From NCBI RefSeq assembly GCF_029227915.1, contig NC_079888.1, forward strand, positions 20,626,001 to 20,690,000: 64,000 bases of DNA, in the 5' to 3' direction. Source of the stretch: Hydractinia symbiolongicarpus (Eukaryota > Cnidaria > Hydrozoa > Anthoathecata > Hydractiniidae). How positions within the stretch are numbered: position 1 is the first letter of the stretch; every line of letters begins with the position of its first letter. A model generated the notes under the pieces. The model made no database searches. It was not told the DNA's origin and saw only the letters and a list, made by a program, of their open reading frames with translations. The position numbers and the translations under genes were made by a program. This document shows, in pieces, positions 26,105 through 39,278 of the stretch.

Positions 26105-28265
26105 CTAACAGTGTCTGTCCGTTTGAGTTTCAACGGTTGTGTCACATATTCGTACCAACATGTATTTAGCGATATTTTTCTAATATTACTAGGTTGCATC
26201 GCTTTTAACAATGAAACGATTGACTGTGGGACTTAATTTGAGCTAACTTTGGACTGTCACCTGATAAATGTGATAAAAGAGACAATTGGACCCCAAGAAA
26301 AAACATCCTTCTTAATTTGACATGATTGCCGAAACTCAGCGATTACACTGGGCTCTGTGGTAGCGCTTCAATTAAGAATTAAGATAAAAAAGTCATTTTT
26401 TTATTGCGGGACCAATCCTAGCCATTATCTCGCGCTGAAGAAATAGCGCCAGTTTCAAAAACTACATTTCATTGACTTTCTAACGGTGTCGGTCCGTTTA
26501 AGTTACAACGGTTGGGTCACATATTCGTACCAACATGTACTTAGCGATATTTTTCTGATATTACTAGGTTGCATCGCTTTTAACAATTAAACGATTGACT
26601 GTGGGACTTAATTGAGCTAACTTTGGACTGTGACCTGATAAATGTGATAAATGAGACAATTGGACTCCAAGAAATAACATTCTTGTTAATTTGACGTGAT
26701 TGCCGGAACTCAACGATTACACTGGGCACTGTGGTAGCGCTTCATTTAAAACTTAAGATACAAAAAGTCATTTTTTTATTGTGGGACCAATCCTAGCCGT
26801 TATCGCGCGCTAAAGAAATAGCGACAGTTTCAAGAACTACATTTCATTGACTTTCTAACGGTGTCAGTCCGTTTGAGTTACAACGGTTGGGTCACATATT
26901 CGTACCAACATGTATTTAGCGATATTTTTCTGATATTACTAGGTTGCATCGCTTTTAACTATGAAACGATTGACTGTGGGACTTAATTGAGCTAACTTTG
27001 GACTGTCACCTGATAAATGTGATAAAGGAGACAATTGGACTCCAATAAAAAACATTCTTCTTAATTTGACATGATTGCCGAAACTCAGCGATTACACTGG
27101 GCTCTGTAATAGCGCTTCATTTAAGAATTATGATAAAAAAAGTCATTTTTTTATTGTGGGACCAATCCTAGCCATTATAGCGCGCTGAGGAAATAGCGAC
27201 TGTTTCAAAAACTACATTTCATTGACTTTCTAACGGTGTCAGTCCGTGTGAGTTTCAACGGTTGTGTCACATATTCGTACCAACATGTATTTAGCGATAT
27301 TTTTCTAATATTACTAGGTTGCATCGCTTTTAACAATGAAACGATTGACTGTGGGACTTAATTTGAGCTAACTTTGGACTGTCACCTAATAAATGTGATA
27401 AAAGAGACAATTGGACTCCAAGAAAAAACATCCTTCTTAATTTCACATGATTGCCGAAACTCAGCGATTACACTGGGCTCTGTGGTAGCGCTTCAATTAA
27501 GAATTAAGATAAAAAAAGTCATTTTTTTATTGCGGGACCAATCCTAGCCATTATCTCGCGCTGAAGAAATAGCGGCAGTTTCAAAAACTACATTTCATTG
27601 ACTTTCTAACGGTGTCAGTCCGTTTAAGTTACAACGGTTGGGTCACATATTCGTACCAACATGTACTTAGCGATATTTTTCTGATATTACTAGGTTGCAT
27701 CGCTTTTAACAATGAAACGATTGACTGTGGGACTTAATTGAGCTAACTTTGGACTGTGACCTGATAAATGTGATAAATGAGACAATTGGACTCCAAGAAA
27801 TAACATTCTTGTTAATTTGAAGTGATTGCCGGAACTCAACGATTACACTGGGCACTGTGGTAGCGCTTCATTTAAAACTTAAGATACAAAAAGTCATTTT
27901 TTCATTGTGGGACCAATCCTAGCCGTTATCGCGCGCTAAAGAAATAGCGACAGTTTCAAGAACTACATTTCATTGACTTTCTAACGGTGTCAGTCCGTTT
28001 GAGTTACAACGGTTGGGTCACATATTCGTACCAACATGTATTTAGCGATATTTTTCTGATATTACTAGGTTGCATCGCTTTTAACTATGAAACGATTGAC
28101 TGTGGAACTTAATTGAGCTAACTTTGGACTGTCACCTGATAAATGTGATAAAGGAGACAATTGGACTCCAATAAAAAACATTCTTCTTAATTTGACATGA
28201 TTGCCGAAACTCAGCGATTACACTGGGCTCTGTGGTAGCGCTTCATTTAAGAATTATGATAAAAA
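26105..28265 (+). repeat. 2.1-kb segment, left copy of an 11-monomer-spaced pair
   Basis: It matches 30229-32387 at an offset of ~4124 bp. Shared private markers are GTGTCTGTCCG (26111/30235), TTGGACCCCAAG (26287/30411), TAGCGCCAGTTTC, CAATTAAACGATTG and CCATTATAGCGCGC. The match stops where this copy changes to CATTTTCTTACTGTGGG at ~28270. Its own internal period is the ~1126-bp trimer. Confidence 0.87.
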
Positions 28266-30228
28266 AAAGTCATTTTCTTACTGTGGGACCTATCCTAGCC
28301 GTTAGCGCGCGTTGAAGAAAAGGCGACAGTTTTTAAAACTACATTTCATTTACTTTGTAACGGTGTCAGTCCGTTTGAGTTACAACGGTTGAGTCACATA
28401 TTCGTACCAACATGTATTTAGCGATATTTTTCTGATATTACTAGGTTTCGTGGCTTTTAACTATGAAACCATTGAGTGTGAGACTTAATTGAGCAAACTT
28501 TGGACGGTCACCTGATAAATGTGATAAAGGAGACAATTGGACTCCAAGAAAAAACATTCTTCTCAATTTGACATGATTGCCGAAACTCAGCGATTACACT
28601 GGACTCTGTGGTAGCGCTTCATTTAAGAATTATGATAAAAAAAGTCATTTTTTATTGTGGGACCAATCCTAGCCATTATCCTGCGCTGAGAAAATAGCGA
28701 CAGTTTCAAAAACTACATTTCATTGACTTTCTAACAGTGTCAGTCCGTTTGAGTTTCAACGGTTGTGTCACATATTCGTACCAACATGTATTTAGCGATA
28801 TTTTTCTAATATTACTAGGTTGCATCGCTTTTAACAATGAAACGATTGACTGTGGGACTTAATTTGAGCTAACTTTGGACTGTCACCTGATAAATGTGAT
28901 AAAATAGACAATTGGACTCCAAGAAAAAACATCCTTCTTAATTTCACATGATTGCCGAAACTCAGCGATTACACTGGGCTCTGTGGTAGCGCTTCAATTA
29001 AGAATTAAGATAAAAAAGTCATTTTTTTATTGCGGGACCAATCCTAGCCATTATCTCGCGCTGAAGAAATAGCGGCAGTTTCAAAAGCTACATTACATTG
29101 ACTTTCTAACGGTGTCAGTCCGTTTGAGTTACAACGGTTGGGTCACATATTCGTACCAACATGTATTTAGCGATATTTTTCTGATATTACTAGGTTGCAT
29201 CGCTTTTAACTATGAAACGATTGACTGTGGGACTTAATTGAGCTAACTTTGGACTGTCACCTGATAAATGTGATAAAGGAGACAATTGGACTCCAATAAA
29301 AAACATTCTTCTTAATTTGACATGATTGCCGAAACTCAGCGATTACACTGGGCTCTGTGGTAGCGCTTTATTTAAGAATTATGATAAAAAAAGTCATTTT
29401 TTTATTGTGGGACCAATCCTAGCCATTATCGCGCGCTGAGGAAATAGCGACAGTTTCAAAAACTACATTTCATTGACTTTCTAACGGTGTCAGTCCGTGT
29501 GAGTTTCAACGGTTGTGTCACATATTCGTACCAACATGTATTTAGCGATATTTTTTTGATATTACTAGGTTGCATCGCTTTTAACAATGAAACGTTGACT
29601 GTGGGACTTAAGTGAACTAACTTTGGACTGTGGCCTGATAAATGTGATAAATAAGACAATTGTACTCCAAGAAATAACATTCTTGTTAATTTGACGTGAT
29701 TGCCGGAACTCAGCGATTACACTGGGCACTGTGGTAGCGCTTCATTTAAAAATTAAGCTAAAAAAAGTCATTTTTTTACTGTCGGACCTATCGTAGCCGT
29801 TAGCGTGCGTTGTAGAAAAAGCGACAGTTTCAAAAACTACATTTCATTGACTTTCTAACGGTGTCAGTCCGTTTGAGTTACAACGGTTGAGTCACATATT
29901 CGTACCAACATGTATTTAGCGATATTTTCCTGATATTACTAGGTTGCATCGCTTTTAACTATGAAACCATTGACTGTGGGACTTAATTGAGCAAACTTTG
30001 GACTGTCACCTGATAAATGTGATAAAGGAGACAATTGGACTCCAAGAAAAAACATTCTTTTTAATTTGACATGATTGCCGAAACTCAGCGATTACACTGG
30101 ACTCTGTGGTAGCGCTTCATTTAAGAATTATGATAACAAAATTCATTTTTTATTGTGGGACCAATCCTAGCCATTATCCTGCGCTGAGGAAATAGCCACA
30201 GTTTCAAAAACTACATTTCATTGACTTT
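28266..30228 (+). repeat. Spacer monomers between the 11-mer-spaced copies
   Basis: About five monomers separate the two 2.1-kb copies. The outer ones are related to the start of the 7-mer unit. The 28412 monomer (TTTCGTGGC, GTGAGACTTAATTGAGC, GGACGGTCACC) resembles 36659, and 29536 and 29910 (TGTGGCCTG; GTCGGACCTATCGTAGCC) resemble 37032 and 37406. The two monomers 28786-29535 have no counterpart there, so the two places differ by a 2-monomer gain or loss. Confidence 0.78.
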
Positions 30229-32387
30229 CTAACAGTGTCTGTCCGTTTGAGTTTCAACGGTTGTGTCACATATTCGTACCAACATGTATTTAGCGATATT
30301 TTTCTAATATTACTAGGTGGCATCGCTTTTAACAATGAAACGATTGACTGTGGGACTTAATTTGAGCTAACTTTGGACTGTCACCTGATAAATGTGATAA
30401 AAGAGACAATTGGACCCCAAGAAAAAACATCCTTCTTAATTTGACATGATTGCCGTAACTCAGCGATTACACTGGGCTCTGTGGTAGCGCTTCAATTAAG
30501 AATTAAGATAAAAAAGTCATTTTTTCATTGCGGGACCAATCCTAGCCATTATCTCGCGCTGAAGAAATAGCGCCAGTTTCAAAAACTACATTTCATTGAC
30601 TTTCTAACGGTGTCAGTCCGTTTAAGTTACAACGGTTGGGTCACATATTCGTACCAACATGTACTTAGCGATATTTTTCTGATATTACTAGGTTGCATCG
30701 CTTTTAACAATTAAACGATTGACTGTGGGACTTAATTGAGCTAACTTTGGACTGTGACCTGATAAATGTGATAAATGAGACAATTGGACTCCAAGAAATA
30801 ACATTCTTGTTAATTTGACGTGATTGCCGGAACTCAACGATTACACTGGGCACTGTGGTAGCGCTTCATTTAAAACTTAAGATACAAAAAGTCATTTTTT
30901 TATTGTGGGACCAATCCTAGCCGTTATCGCGCGCTAAAGAAATAGCGACAGTTTCAAGAACTACATTTCATTGACTTTCTAACGGTGTCAGTCCGTTTGA
31001 GTTACAACGGTTGGGTCACATATTCGTACCAACATGTATTTAGCGATATTTTTCTGATATTACTAGGTTGCATCGCTTTTAACTATGAAACGATTGACTG
31101 TGGGACTTAATTGAGCTAACTTTGGACTGTCACCTGATAAATGTGATAAAGGAGACAATTGGACTCCAATAAAAAACATTCTTCTTAATTTGACATGATT
31201 GCCGAAACTCAGCGATTACACTGGGCTCTGTGGTAGCGCTTCATTTAAGAATTATGATAAAAAAAGTCATTTTTTTATTGTGGGACCAATCCTAGCCATT
31301 ATAGCGCGCTGAGGAAATAGCGACAGTTTCAAAAACTACATTTCATTGACTTTCTAACGGTGTCAGTCCGTGTGAGTTTCAACGGTTGTGTCACATATTC
31401 GTACCAACATGTATTTAGCGATATTTTTCTAATATTACTAGGTTGCATCGCTTTTAACAATGAAACGATTGACTGTGGGACTTAATTTGAGCTAACTTTG
31501 GACTGTCACCTAATAAATGTGATAAAAGAGACAATTGGACTCCAAGAAAAAACATCCTTCTTAATTTCACATGATTGCCGAAACTCAGCGATTACACTGG
31601 GCTCTGTGGTAGCGCTTCAATTAAGAATTAAGATAAAAAAGTCATTTTTTTATTGCGGGACCAATCCTAGCCATTATCTCGCGCTGAAGAAATAGCGGCA
31701 GTTTCAAAAACTACATTTCATTGACTTTCTAACGGTGTCAGTCCGTTTAAGTTACAACGGTTGGGTCACATATTCGTACCAACATGTACTTAGCGATATT
31801 TTTCTGATATTACTAGGTTGCATCGCTTTTAACAATGAAACGATTGACTGTGGGAATTAATTGAGCTAACTTTGGTTTGTGACCTGATAAATGTGATAAA
31901 TGAGACAATTGGACTCCAAGAAATAACATTCTTGTTAATTTGACGTGATTGCCGGAACTCAACGATTACACTGGGCACTGTGGTAGCGCTTCATTTAAAA
32001 CTTAAGATACAAAAAGTCATTTTTTCATTGTGGGACCAATCCTAGCCGTTATCGCGCGCTAAAGAAATAGCGACAGTTTCAAGAACTACATTTCATTGAC
32101 TTTCTAACGGTGTCAGTCCGTTTAAGTTACAACGGTTGGGTCACATATTCGTACCAACATGTATTTAGCGATATTTTTCTGATATTACTAGGTTGCATCG
32201 CTTTTAACTATGAAACGAGTGACTGTGGGACTTAATTGAGCTAACTTTGGACTGTCACCTGATAAATGTGATAAAGGAGACAATTGGACTCCAATAAAAA
32301 ACATTCTTCTTAATTTGACATGATTGCCGAAACTCAGCGATTACACTGGGCTCTGTGGTAGCGCTTCATTTAAGAATTATGATAAAA
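30229..32387 (+). repeat. 2.1-kb segment, right copy of an 11-monomer-spaced pair
   Basis: Partner of 26105-28265. It runs into the first hexamer unit, which starts at 31361, so the last trimer of this copy is also part of the hexamer structure. Confidence 0.85.
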
Positions 32388-33610
32388 AAAGTCATTTTTT
32401 TATTGTGGGACCAATCCTAGCCATTATAGCGCGCTGAGGAAATAGCGACAGTTTCAAAAACTACATTTCATTGACTTTCTAACGGTGTCAGTCCGTGTGA
32501 GTTTCAACGTTTGTGTCACATATTCGTACCAACATGTATTTAGCGATATTTTTCTAATATTACTAGGTTGCATCGCTTTTAACAATGAAACGATTGACTG
32601 TGGGACTTAATTTGAGCTAACTTTGGACTGTCACCTAATAAATGTGATAAAAGAGACAATTGGACTCCAAGAAAAAACATCCTTCTTAATTTCACATGAT
32701 TGCCGAAACTCAGCGATTACACTGGGCTCTGTGGTAGCGCTTCAATTAAGAATTAAGATAAAAAAGTCATTTTTTTATTGCGGGACCAATCCTAGCCATT
32801 ATCTCGCGCTGAAGAAATAGCGGCAGTTTCAAAAACTACATTTCATTGACTTTCTAACGGTGTCAGTCCGTTTAAGTTACAACGGTTGGGTCACATATTC
32901 GTACCAACATGTACTTAGCGATATTTTTCTGATATTACTAGGTTGCATCGCTTTTAACAATGAAACGATTGACTGTGGGACTTAATTGAGCTAACTTTGG
33001 ACTGTGACCTGATAAATGTGATAAATGAGACAATTGGACTCCAAGAAATAACATTCTTGTTAATTTGACGTGATTGCCGGAACTCAACGATTACACTGGG
33101 CACTGTGGTAGCGCTTCATTTAAAACTTAAGATACAAAAAGTCATTTTTTCATTGTGGGACCAATCCTAGCCGTTATCGCGCGCTAAAGAAATAGCGACA
33201 GTTTCAAGAACTACATTTCATTGACTTTCTAACGGTGTCAGTCCGTTTGAGTTACAACGGTTGGGTCACATATTCGTACCAACATGTATTTAGCGATATT
33301 TTTCTGATATTACTAGGTTGCATCGCTTTTAACTATGAAACGATTGACTGTGGGACTTAATTGAGCTAACTTTGGACTGTCACCTGATAAATGTGATAAA
33401 GGAGACAATTGGACTCCAAGAAATAACATTCTTGTTAACTTGACGTGATTGCCGGAGCTCAGGGATTACACTGGGCACTGTGGCAGCGCTTCATTTAAAT
33501 ATTAAGCTAAAAAAAGTCATTTTCTTACTGTGGGACCTATCCTAGCCGTTAGCGCGCGTTGAAGAAAAGGCGACAGTTTTAAAAACTACATTTCATTTAC
33601 TTTGTAACGG
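31361..33610 (+). repeat. Hexamer higher-order repeat (2250 bp), copy 1
   Basis: Exact 2250-bp period (six 375-bp monomers) with copy 2. Private markers are GGGAATTAATTGAGC with TTTGGTTTGTGACC (31852 and 34102), CAACGTTTGTGTC (32508 and 34758) and the CCGGAGCTCAGGGATT monomer (33452 and 35702). Each hexamer is made of two related 1125-bp trimers. The second trimer ends in the GAGCTC monomer instead of the usual AAAAAACATTCTTC monomer. Confidence 0.92.
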
Positions 33611-35860
33611 TGTCAGTCCGTGTGAGTTTCAACGGTTGTGTCACATATTCGTACCAACATGTATTTAGCGATATTTTTCTAATATTACTAGGTTGCATCG
33701 CTTTTAACAATGAAACGATTGACTGTGGGACTTAATTTGAGCTAACTTTGGACTGTCACCTAATAAATGTGATAAAAGAGACAATTGGACTCCAAGAAAA
33801 AACATCCTTCTTAATTTCACATGATTGCCGAAACTCAGCGATTACACTGGGCTCTGTGGTAGCGCTTCAATTAAGAATTAAGATAAAAAAGTCATTTTTT
33901 TATTGCGGGACCAATCCTAGCCATTATCTCGCGCTGAAGAAATAGCGGCAGTTTCAAAAACTACATTTCATTGACTTTCTAACGGTGTCAGTCCGTTTAA
34001 GTTACAACGGTTGGGTCACATATTCGTACCAACATGTACTTAGCGATATTTTTCTGATATTACTAGGTTGCATCGCTTTTAACAATGAAACGATTGACTG
34101 TGGGAATTAATTGAGCTAACTTTGGTTTGTGACCTGATAAATGTGATAAATGAGACAATTGGACTCCAAGAAATAACATTCTTGTTAATTTGACGTGATT
34201 GCCGGAACTCAACGATTACACTGGGCACTGTGGTAGCGCTTCATTTAAAACTTAAGATACAAAAAGTCATTTTTTCATTGTGGGACCAATCCTAGCCGTT
34301 ATCGCGCGCTAAAGAAATAGCGACAGTTTCAAGAACTACATTTCATTGACTTTCTAACGGTGTCAGTCCGTTTAAGTTACAACGGTTGGGTCACATATTC
34401 GTACCAACATGTATTTAGCGATATTTTTCTGATATTACTAGGTTGCATCGCTTTTAACTATGAAACGATTGACTGTGGGACTTAATTGAGCTAACTTTGG
34501 ACTGTCACCTGATAAATGTGATAAAGGAGACAATTGGACTCCAATAAAAAACATTCTTCTTAATTTGACATGATTGCCGAAACTCAGCGATTACACTGGG
34601 CTCTGTGGTAGCGCTTCATTTAAGAATTATGATAAAAAAAGTCATTTTTTTATTGTGGGACCAATCCTAGCCATTATAGCGCGCTGAGGAAATAGCGACA
34701 GTTTCAAAAACTACATTTCATTGACTTTCTAACGGTGTCAGTCCGTGTGAGTTTCAACGTTTGTGTCACATATTCGTACCAACATGTATTTAGCGATATT
34801 TTTCTAATATTACTAGGTTGCATCGCTTTTAACAATGAAACGATTGACTGTGGGACTTAATTTGAGCTAACTTTGGACTGTCACCTAATAAATGTGATAA
34901 AAGAGACAATTGGACTCCAAGAAAAAACATCCTTCTTAATTTCACATGATTGCCGAAACTCAGCGATTACACTGGGCTCTGTGGTAGCGCTTCAATTAAG
35001 AATTAAGATAAAAAAGTCATTTTTTTATTGCGGGACCAATCCTAGCCATTATCTCGCGCTGAAGAAATAGCGGCAGTTTCAAAAACTACATTTCATTGAC
35101 TTTCTAACGGTGTCAGTCCGTTTAAGTTACAACGGTTGGGTCACATATTCGTACCAACATGTACTTAGCGATATTTTTCTGATATTACTAGGTTGCATCG
35201 CTTTTAACAATGAAACGATTGACTGTGGGACTTAATTGAGCTAACTTTGGACTGTGACCTGATAAATGTGATAAATGAGACAATTGGACTCCAAGAAATA
35301 ACATTCTTGTTAATTTGACGTGATTGCCGGAACTCAACGATTACACTGGGCACTGTGGTAGCGCTTCATTTAAAACTTAAGATACAAAAAGTCATTTTTT
35401 CATTGTGGGACCAATCCTAGCCGTTATCGCGCGCTAAAGAAATAGCGACAGTTTCAAGAACTACATTTCATTGACTTTCTAACGGTGTCAGTCCGTTTGA
35501 GTTACAACGGTTGGGTCACATATTTGTACCAACATGTATTTAGCGATATTTTTCTGATATTACTAGGTTGCATCGCTTTTAACTATGAAACGATTGACTG
35601 TGGGACTTAATTGAGCTAACTTTGGACTGTCACCTGATAAATGTGATAAAGGAGACAATTGGACTCCAAGAAATAACATTCTTGTTAACTTGACGTGATT
35701 GCCGGAGCTCAGGGATTACACTGGGCACTGTGGCAGCGCTTCATTTAAATATTAAGCTAAAAAAAGTCATTTTCTTACTGTGGGACCTATCCTAGCCGTT
35801 AGCGCGCGTTGAAGAAAAGGCGACAGTTTTAAAAACTACATTTCATTTACTTTGTAACGG
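33611..35860 (+). repeat. Hexamer higher-order repeat (2250 bp), copy 2
   Basis: Tandem partner of 31361-33610 with very few differences (for example ACGAGTGACTG at 32217 against ACGATTGACTG here, and CATATTTGTACC at 35519). It ends at ~35865, where TGTGAGTTTC is replaced by TTTGAGTTAC. Open frames at 31498, 32623, 33748 and 34873, 1125 bp apart, simply mark the trimer period. Confidence 0.92.
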
Positions 35861-36615
35861 TGTCAGTCCGTTTGAGTTACAACGGTTGAGTCACATATTC
35901 GTACCAACATGTACTTAGCGATATTTTTCTGATATTACTAGGTTGCATCGCTTTTAACAATGAAACGATTGACTGTGGGACTTAATTGAGCTAACTTTGG
36001 ACTGTGACCTGATAAATGTGATAAAGGAGACAATTGGACTCCAAGAAATAACATTCTTGTTAATTTGACGTGATTGCCGGAACTCAACGATTACACTGGG
36101 CACTGTGGTAGCGCTTCATTTAAAACTTAAGATACAAAAAGTCATTTTTTCATTGTGGGACCAATCCTAGCCGTTATCGCGCGCTAAAGAAATAGCGACA
36201 GTTTCAAGAACTACATTTCATTGACTTTCTAACGGTGTCAGTCCGTTTGAGTTACAACGGTTGGGTCACATATTCGTACCAACATGTATTTAGCGATATT
36301 TTTCTGATATTACTAGGTTGCATCGCTTTTAACTATGAAACGATTGACTGTGGGACTTAATTGAGCTAACTTTGGACTGTCACCTGATAAATGTGATAAA
36401 GGAGACAATTGGACTCCAAGAAATAACATTCTTGTTAACTTGACGTGATTGCCGGAGCTCAGGGATTACACTGGGCACTGTGGCAGCGCTTCATTTAAAT
36501 ATTAAGCTAAAAAAAGTCATTTTCTTACTGTGGGACCTATCCTAGCCGTTAGCGCGCGTTGAAGAAAAGGCGACAGTTTTAAAAACTACATTTCATTTAC
36601 TTTGTAACGGTGTCA
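35116..36615 (+). repeat. Tandem dimer, period 750 bp
   Basis: The last two monomers of hexamer copy 2 (the ATGTACTTAGCG type plus the GAGCTC type) are repeated once more at +750 bp. The GAGCTC sites fall at 35705 and 36455, and ATGTACTTAGCG at 35159 and 35909. One difference noted is AAATGAGAC at ~35274 against AAAGGAGAC at ~36024. Confidence 0.87.
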
Positions 36616-36658
36616 GTCCGTTTGAGTTACAACGGTTGAGTCACATATTCGTACCAAC

Positions 36659-39278
36659 ATGTATTTAGCGATATTTTTCTGATATTACTAGGTTGCGTGG
36701 CTTTTAACTATGAAACCATTGACTGTGAGACTTAATTGAGCAAACTTTGGACGGTCACCTGATAAATGTGATAAAGGAGACAATTGGACTCCAAGAAAAA
36801 ACATTCTTCTCAATTTGACATGATTGCCGAAACTCAGCGATTACACTGGACTCTGTGGTAGCGCTTCATTTAAGAATTATGATAAAAAAGTCATTTTTTA
36901 TTGTGGGACCAATCCTAGCCATTATCCTGCGCTGAGAAAATAGCGACAGTTTCAAAAACTACATTTCATTGACTTTCTAACAGTGTCAGTCCGTTTGAGT
37001 TTCAACGGTTGTGTCACATATTCGTACCAACATGTATTTAGCGATATTTTTCTAATATTACTAGGTTGCATCGCTTTTAACAATGAAACGTTGACTGTGG
37101 GACTTAATTGAACTAACTTTGGACTGTGGCCTGATAAATGTGATAAATAAGACAATTGTACTCCAAGAAATAACATTCTTGTTAATTTGACGTGATTGCC
37201 GGAACTCAGCGATTACACTGGGCACTGTGGTAGCGCTTCATTTAAAAATTAAGCTAAAAAAAGTCATTTTTTTACTGTCGGACCTATCGTAGCCGTTAGC
37301 GTGCGTTGTAGAAAAAGCGACAGTTTCAAAAACTACATTTCATTGACTTTCTAACGGTGTCAGTCCGTTTGAGTTACAACGGTTGAGTCACATATTCGTA
37401 CCAACATGTATTTAGCGATATTTTTCTGATATTACTAGGTTGCATTGCTTTTAACTATGAAACCATTGACTGTGGGACTTAATTGAGCAAACTTTGGACT
37501 GTCACCTGATAAATGTGATAAAGGAGACAATTGGACTCCAAGAAAAAACATTCTTCTTAATTTGACATGATTGCCGAAACTCAGCGATTACACTGGACTC
37601 TGTGGTAGCGCTTCATTTAAGAATTATGATAAAAAAAGTCATTTTTTTATTGTGGGACCAATCCTAGCCATTATCCTGCGCTGAGGAAATAGCGACAGTT
37701 TCAAAAACTACATTTCATTGACTTTCTAACAGAGTCAGTCCGCTTGAGTTTCAACGGTTGTGTCACATATTCGTACCAACATGTATTTAGCGATATTTTT
37801 CTAATATTACTAGGTTGCATCGCTTTTAACAATGAAACGATTGACTGTGGGACTTAATTGAGCTAACTTTGGACTGTCACCTGATAAATGTGATAAAAGA
37901 GACAATTGGACTCCAAGAAAAACATTCCTTCTTAATTTCACATGATTGCCGAAACTCAGCGATTACACTGGGCTCTGTGGTAGCGGTTCAAATAAGAATT
38001 AAGATAAAAAAGTCATTTTTTTATTGCGAGACCAATCCTAGCCATTATCTCGCGCAGAAGAAATAGCGGCAGTTTCAAAAACTACATTTCATTGACTTTC
38101 TAACGGTGTCAGTCCGTTTGAGTTACAACGGTTGGGTCACATATTCGTACCAACATTTATTTTGCGATATTTTTCTGATATTACTAGGTTGCATCGCTTT
38201 TAACAATGAAACGATTGACTGTGGGACTTAATTTGAGCTAACTTTGGACTGTCACCTGATAAATGTGATAAAAAGACAATTGGACTCCAAGAAAAAACAT
38301 CCTTCTTAATTTCACATGATTGCCGAAACTCAGCGATTACACTGGGCTCTGTGGTAGCGCTCCAATTAAGAATTAAGATAAAAAAGTCATTTTTTTATTG
38401 CGGGACCAATCCTAGCCATTATCTCGCGCTGAAGAAATAGCGGCAGTTTCAAAAACTACATTTCATTGACTTTCTAACGGTGTCAGTCCGTTTAAGTTAC
38501 AACGGTTGGGTCACATATTCGTACCAACATGTACTTAGCGATATTTTTCTGATATTACTAGGTTGCATCGCTTTTAACAATGAAACGATTGACTGTGGGA
38601 CTTAAATGAGCTAACTTTGGACTGTGACCTGATAAATGTGATAAATGAGACAATTGGACTCCAAGAAATAACATTCTTGTTAATTTGACGTGATTGCCGG
38701 AACTCAGCGATTACACTGGGCACTGTGGTAGCGCTTCATTTAAAACTTAAGATACAAAAAGTCATTTTTTTATTGTGGGACCAATCCTAGCCGTTATCGC
38801 GCGCTAAAGAAATAGCGACAGTTTCAAGAACTACATTTCATTGACTTTCTAACGGTGTCAGTCCGTTTGAGTTACAACGGTTGGGTCACATGTTCGTACC
38901 AACATGTATTTAGCGATATTTTTCTGATATTACTAGGTTGCATCGCTTTTAACTATGAAACGATTGACTGTGGGACTTAATTGAGCTAACTTTGGACTGT
39001 CACCTGATAAATGTGATAAAGGAGACAATTGGACTCCAAGAAATAACATTCTTGTTAACTTGACGTGATTGCCGGAGCTCAGGGATTACACTGGGCACTG
39101 TGGCAGCGCTTCATTTAAATATTAAGCTAAAAAAAGTCATTTTCTTACTGTGGGACCTATCCTAGCCGTTAGCGCGCGTTGAAGAAAAGGCGACAGTTTT
39201 AAAAACTACATTTCATTTACTTTGTAACGGTGTCAGTCCGTTTGAGTTACAACGGTTGAGTCACATATTCGTACCAAC
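36659..39278 (+). repeat. 7-monomer higher-order repeat (2620 bp), copy 1
   Basis: Monomer starts are 36659, 37032, 37406, 37781, 38155, 38529 and 38904. The unit repeats at +2620. Shared markers are GGTTGCGTGGC, GGACGGTCACC, TGTGGCCTG, GTCGGACCTATCG, CAGAGTCAGTCCGC, ACATTTATTTTGCG, GTGCTCCAATTAAG-like CGCTCCAATTAAG, and CTTAAATGAGC. Similarity to copy 2 extends left to about 36270. A compensating indel difference (AAAAACATTCC against AAAAAACATCC near 37919/40539) is the clearest internal change. Confidence 0.92.

Larger units (their letters stand above)
24663..36658 (+). repeat. Region 3: trimer-based zone, 32 monomers of ~375 bp
   Basis: Monomer starts are 24663, 25038, 25412, 25786, 26160, 26535, 26910, 27285, 27661, 28036, 28412, 28786, 29161, 29536, 29910, 30284, 30659, 31034, 31409, 31784, 32159, 32534, 32909, 33284, 33659, 34034, 34409, 34784, 35159, 35534, 35909 and 36284. 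From 30284 to 36658 all 17 monomers are exactly 375 bp. The typical trimer order is a TTTTTCTAATATT monomer (with AATTTGAGC and CACATCC-type sequence), an ATGTACTTAGCG monomer (with AAAACTTAAGATAC) and an ACTATGAAACG monomer (with GTCACCTG and AAAGGAG). This class is rare left of 24.6 kb. Confidence 0.9.

Noticed and set aside
31498-31695. Plus-strand open frame of 65 codons, recurring at 1584, 25500, 32623, 33748, 34873, 37869, 40489 and 49461
   Set aside because: The same satellite segment each time, starting at a TTG. Most of the other ~160 monomers have stops in this frame. The 1125-bp spacing is the trimer period, not a gene family.
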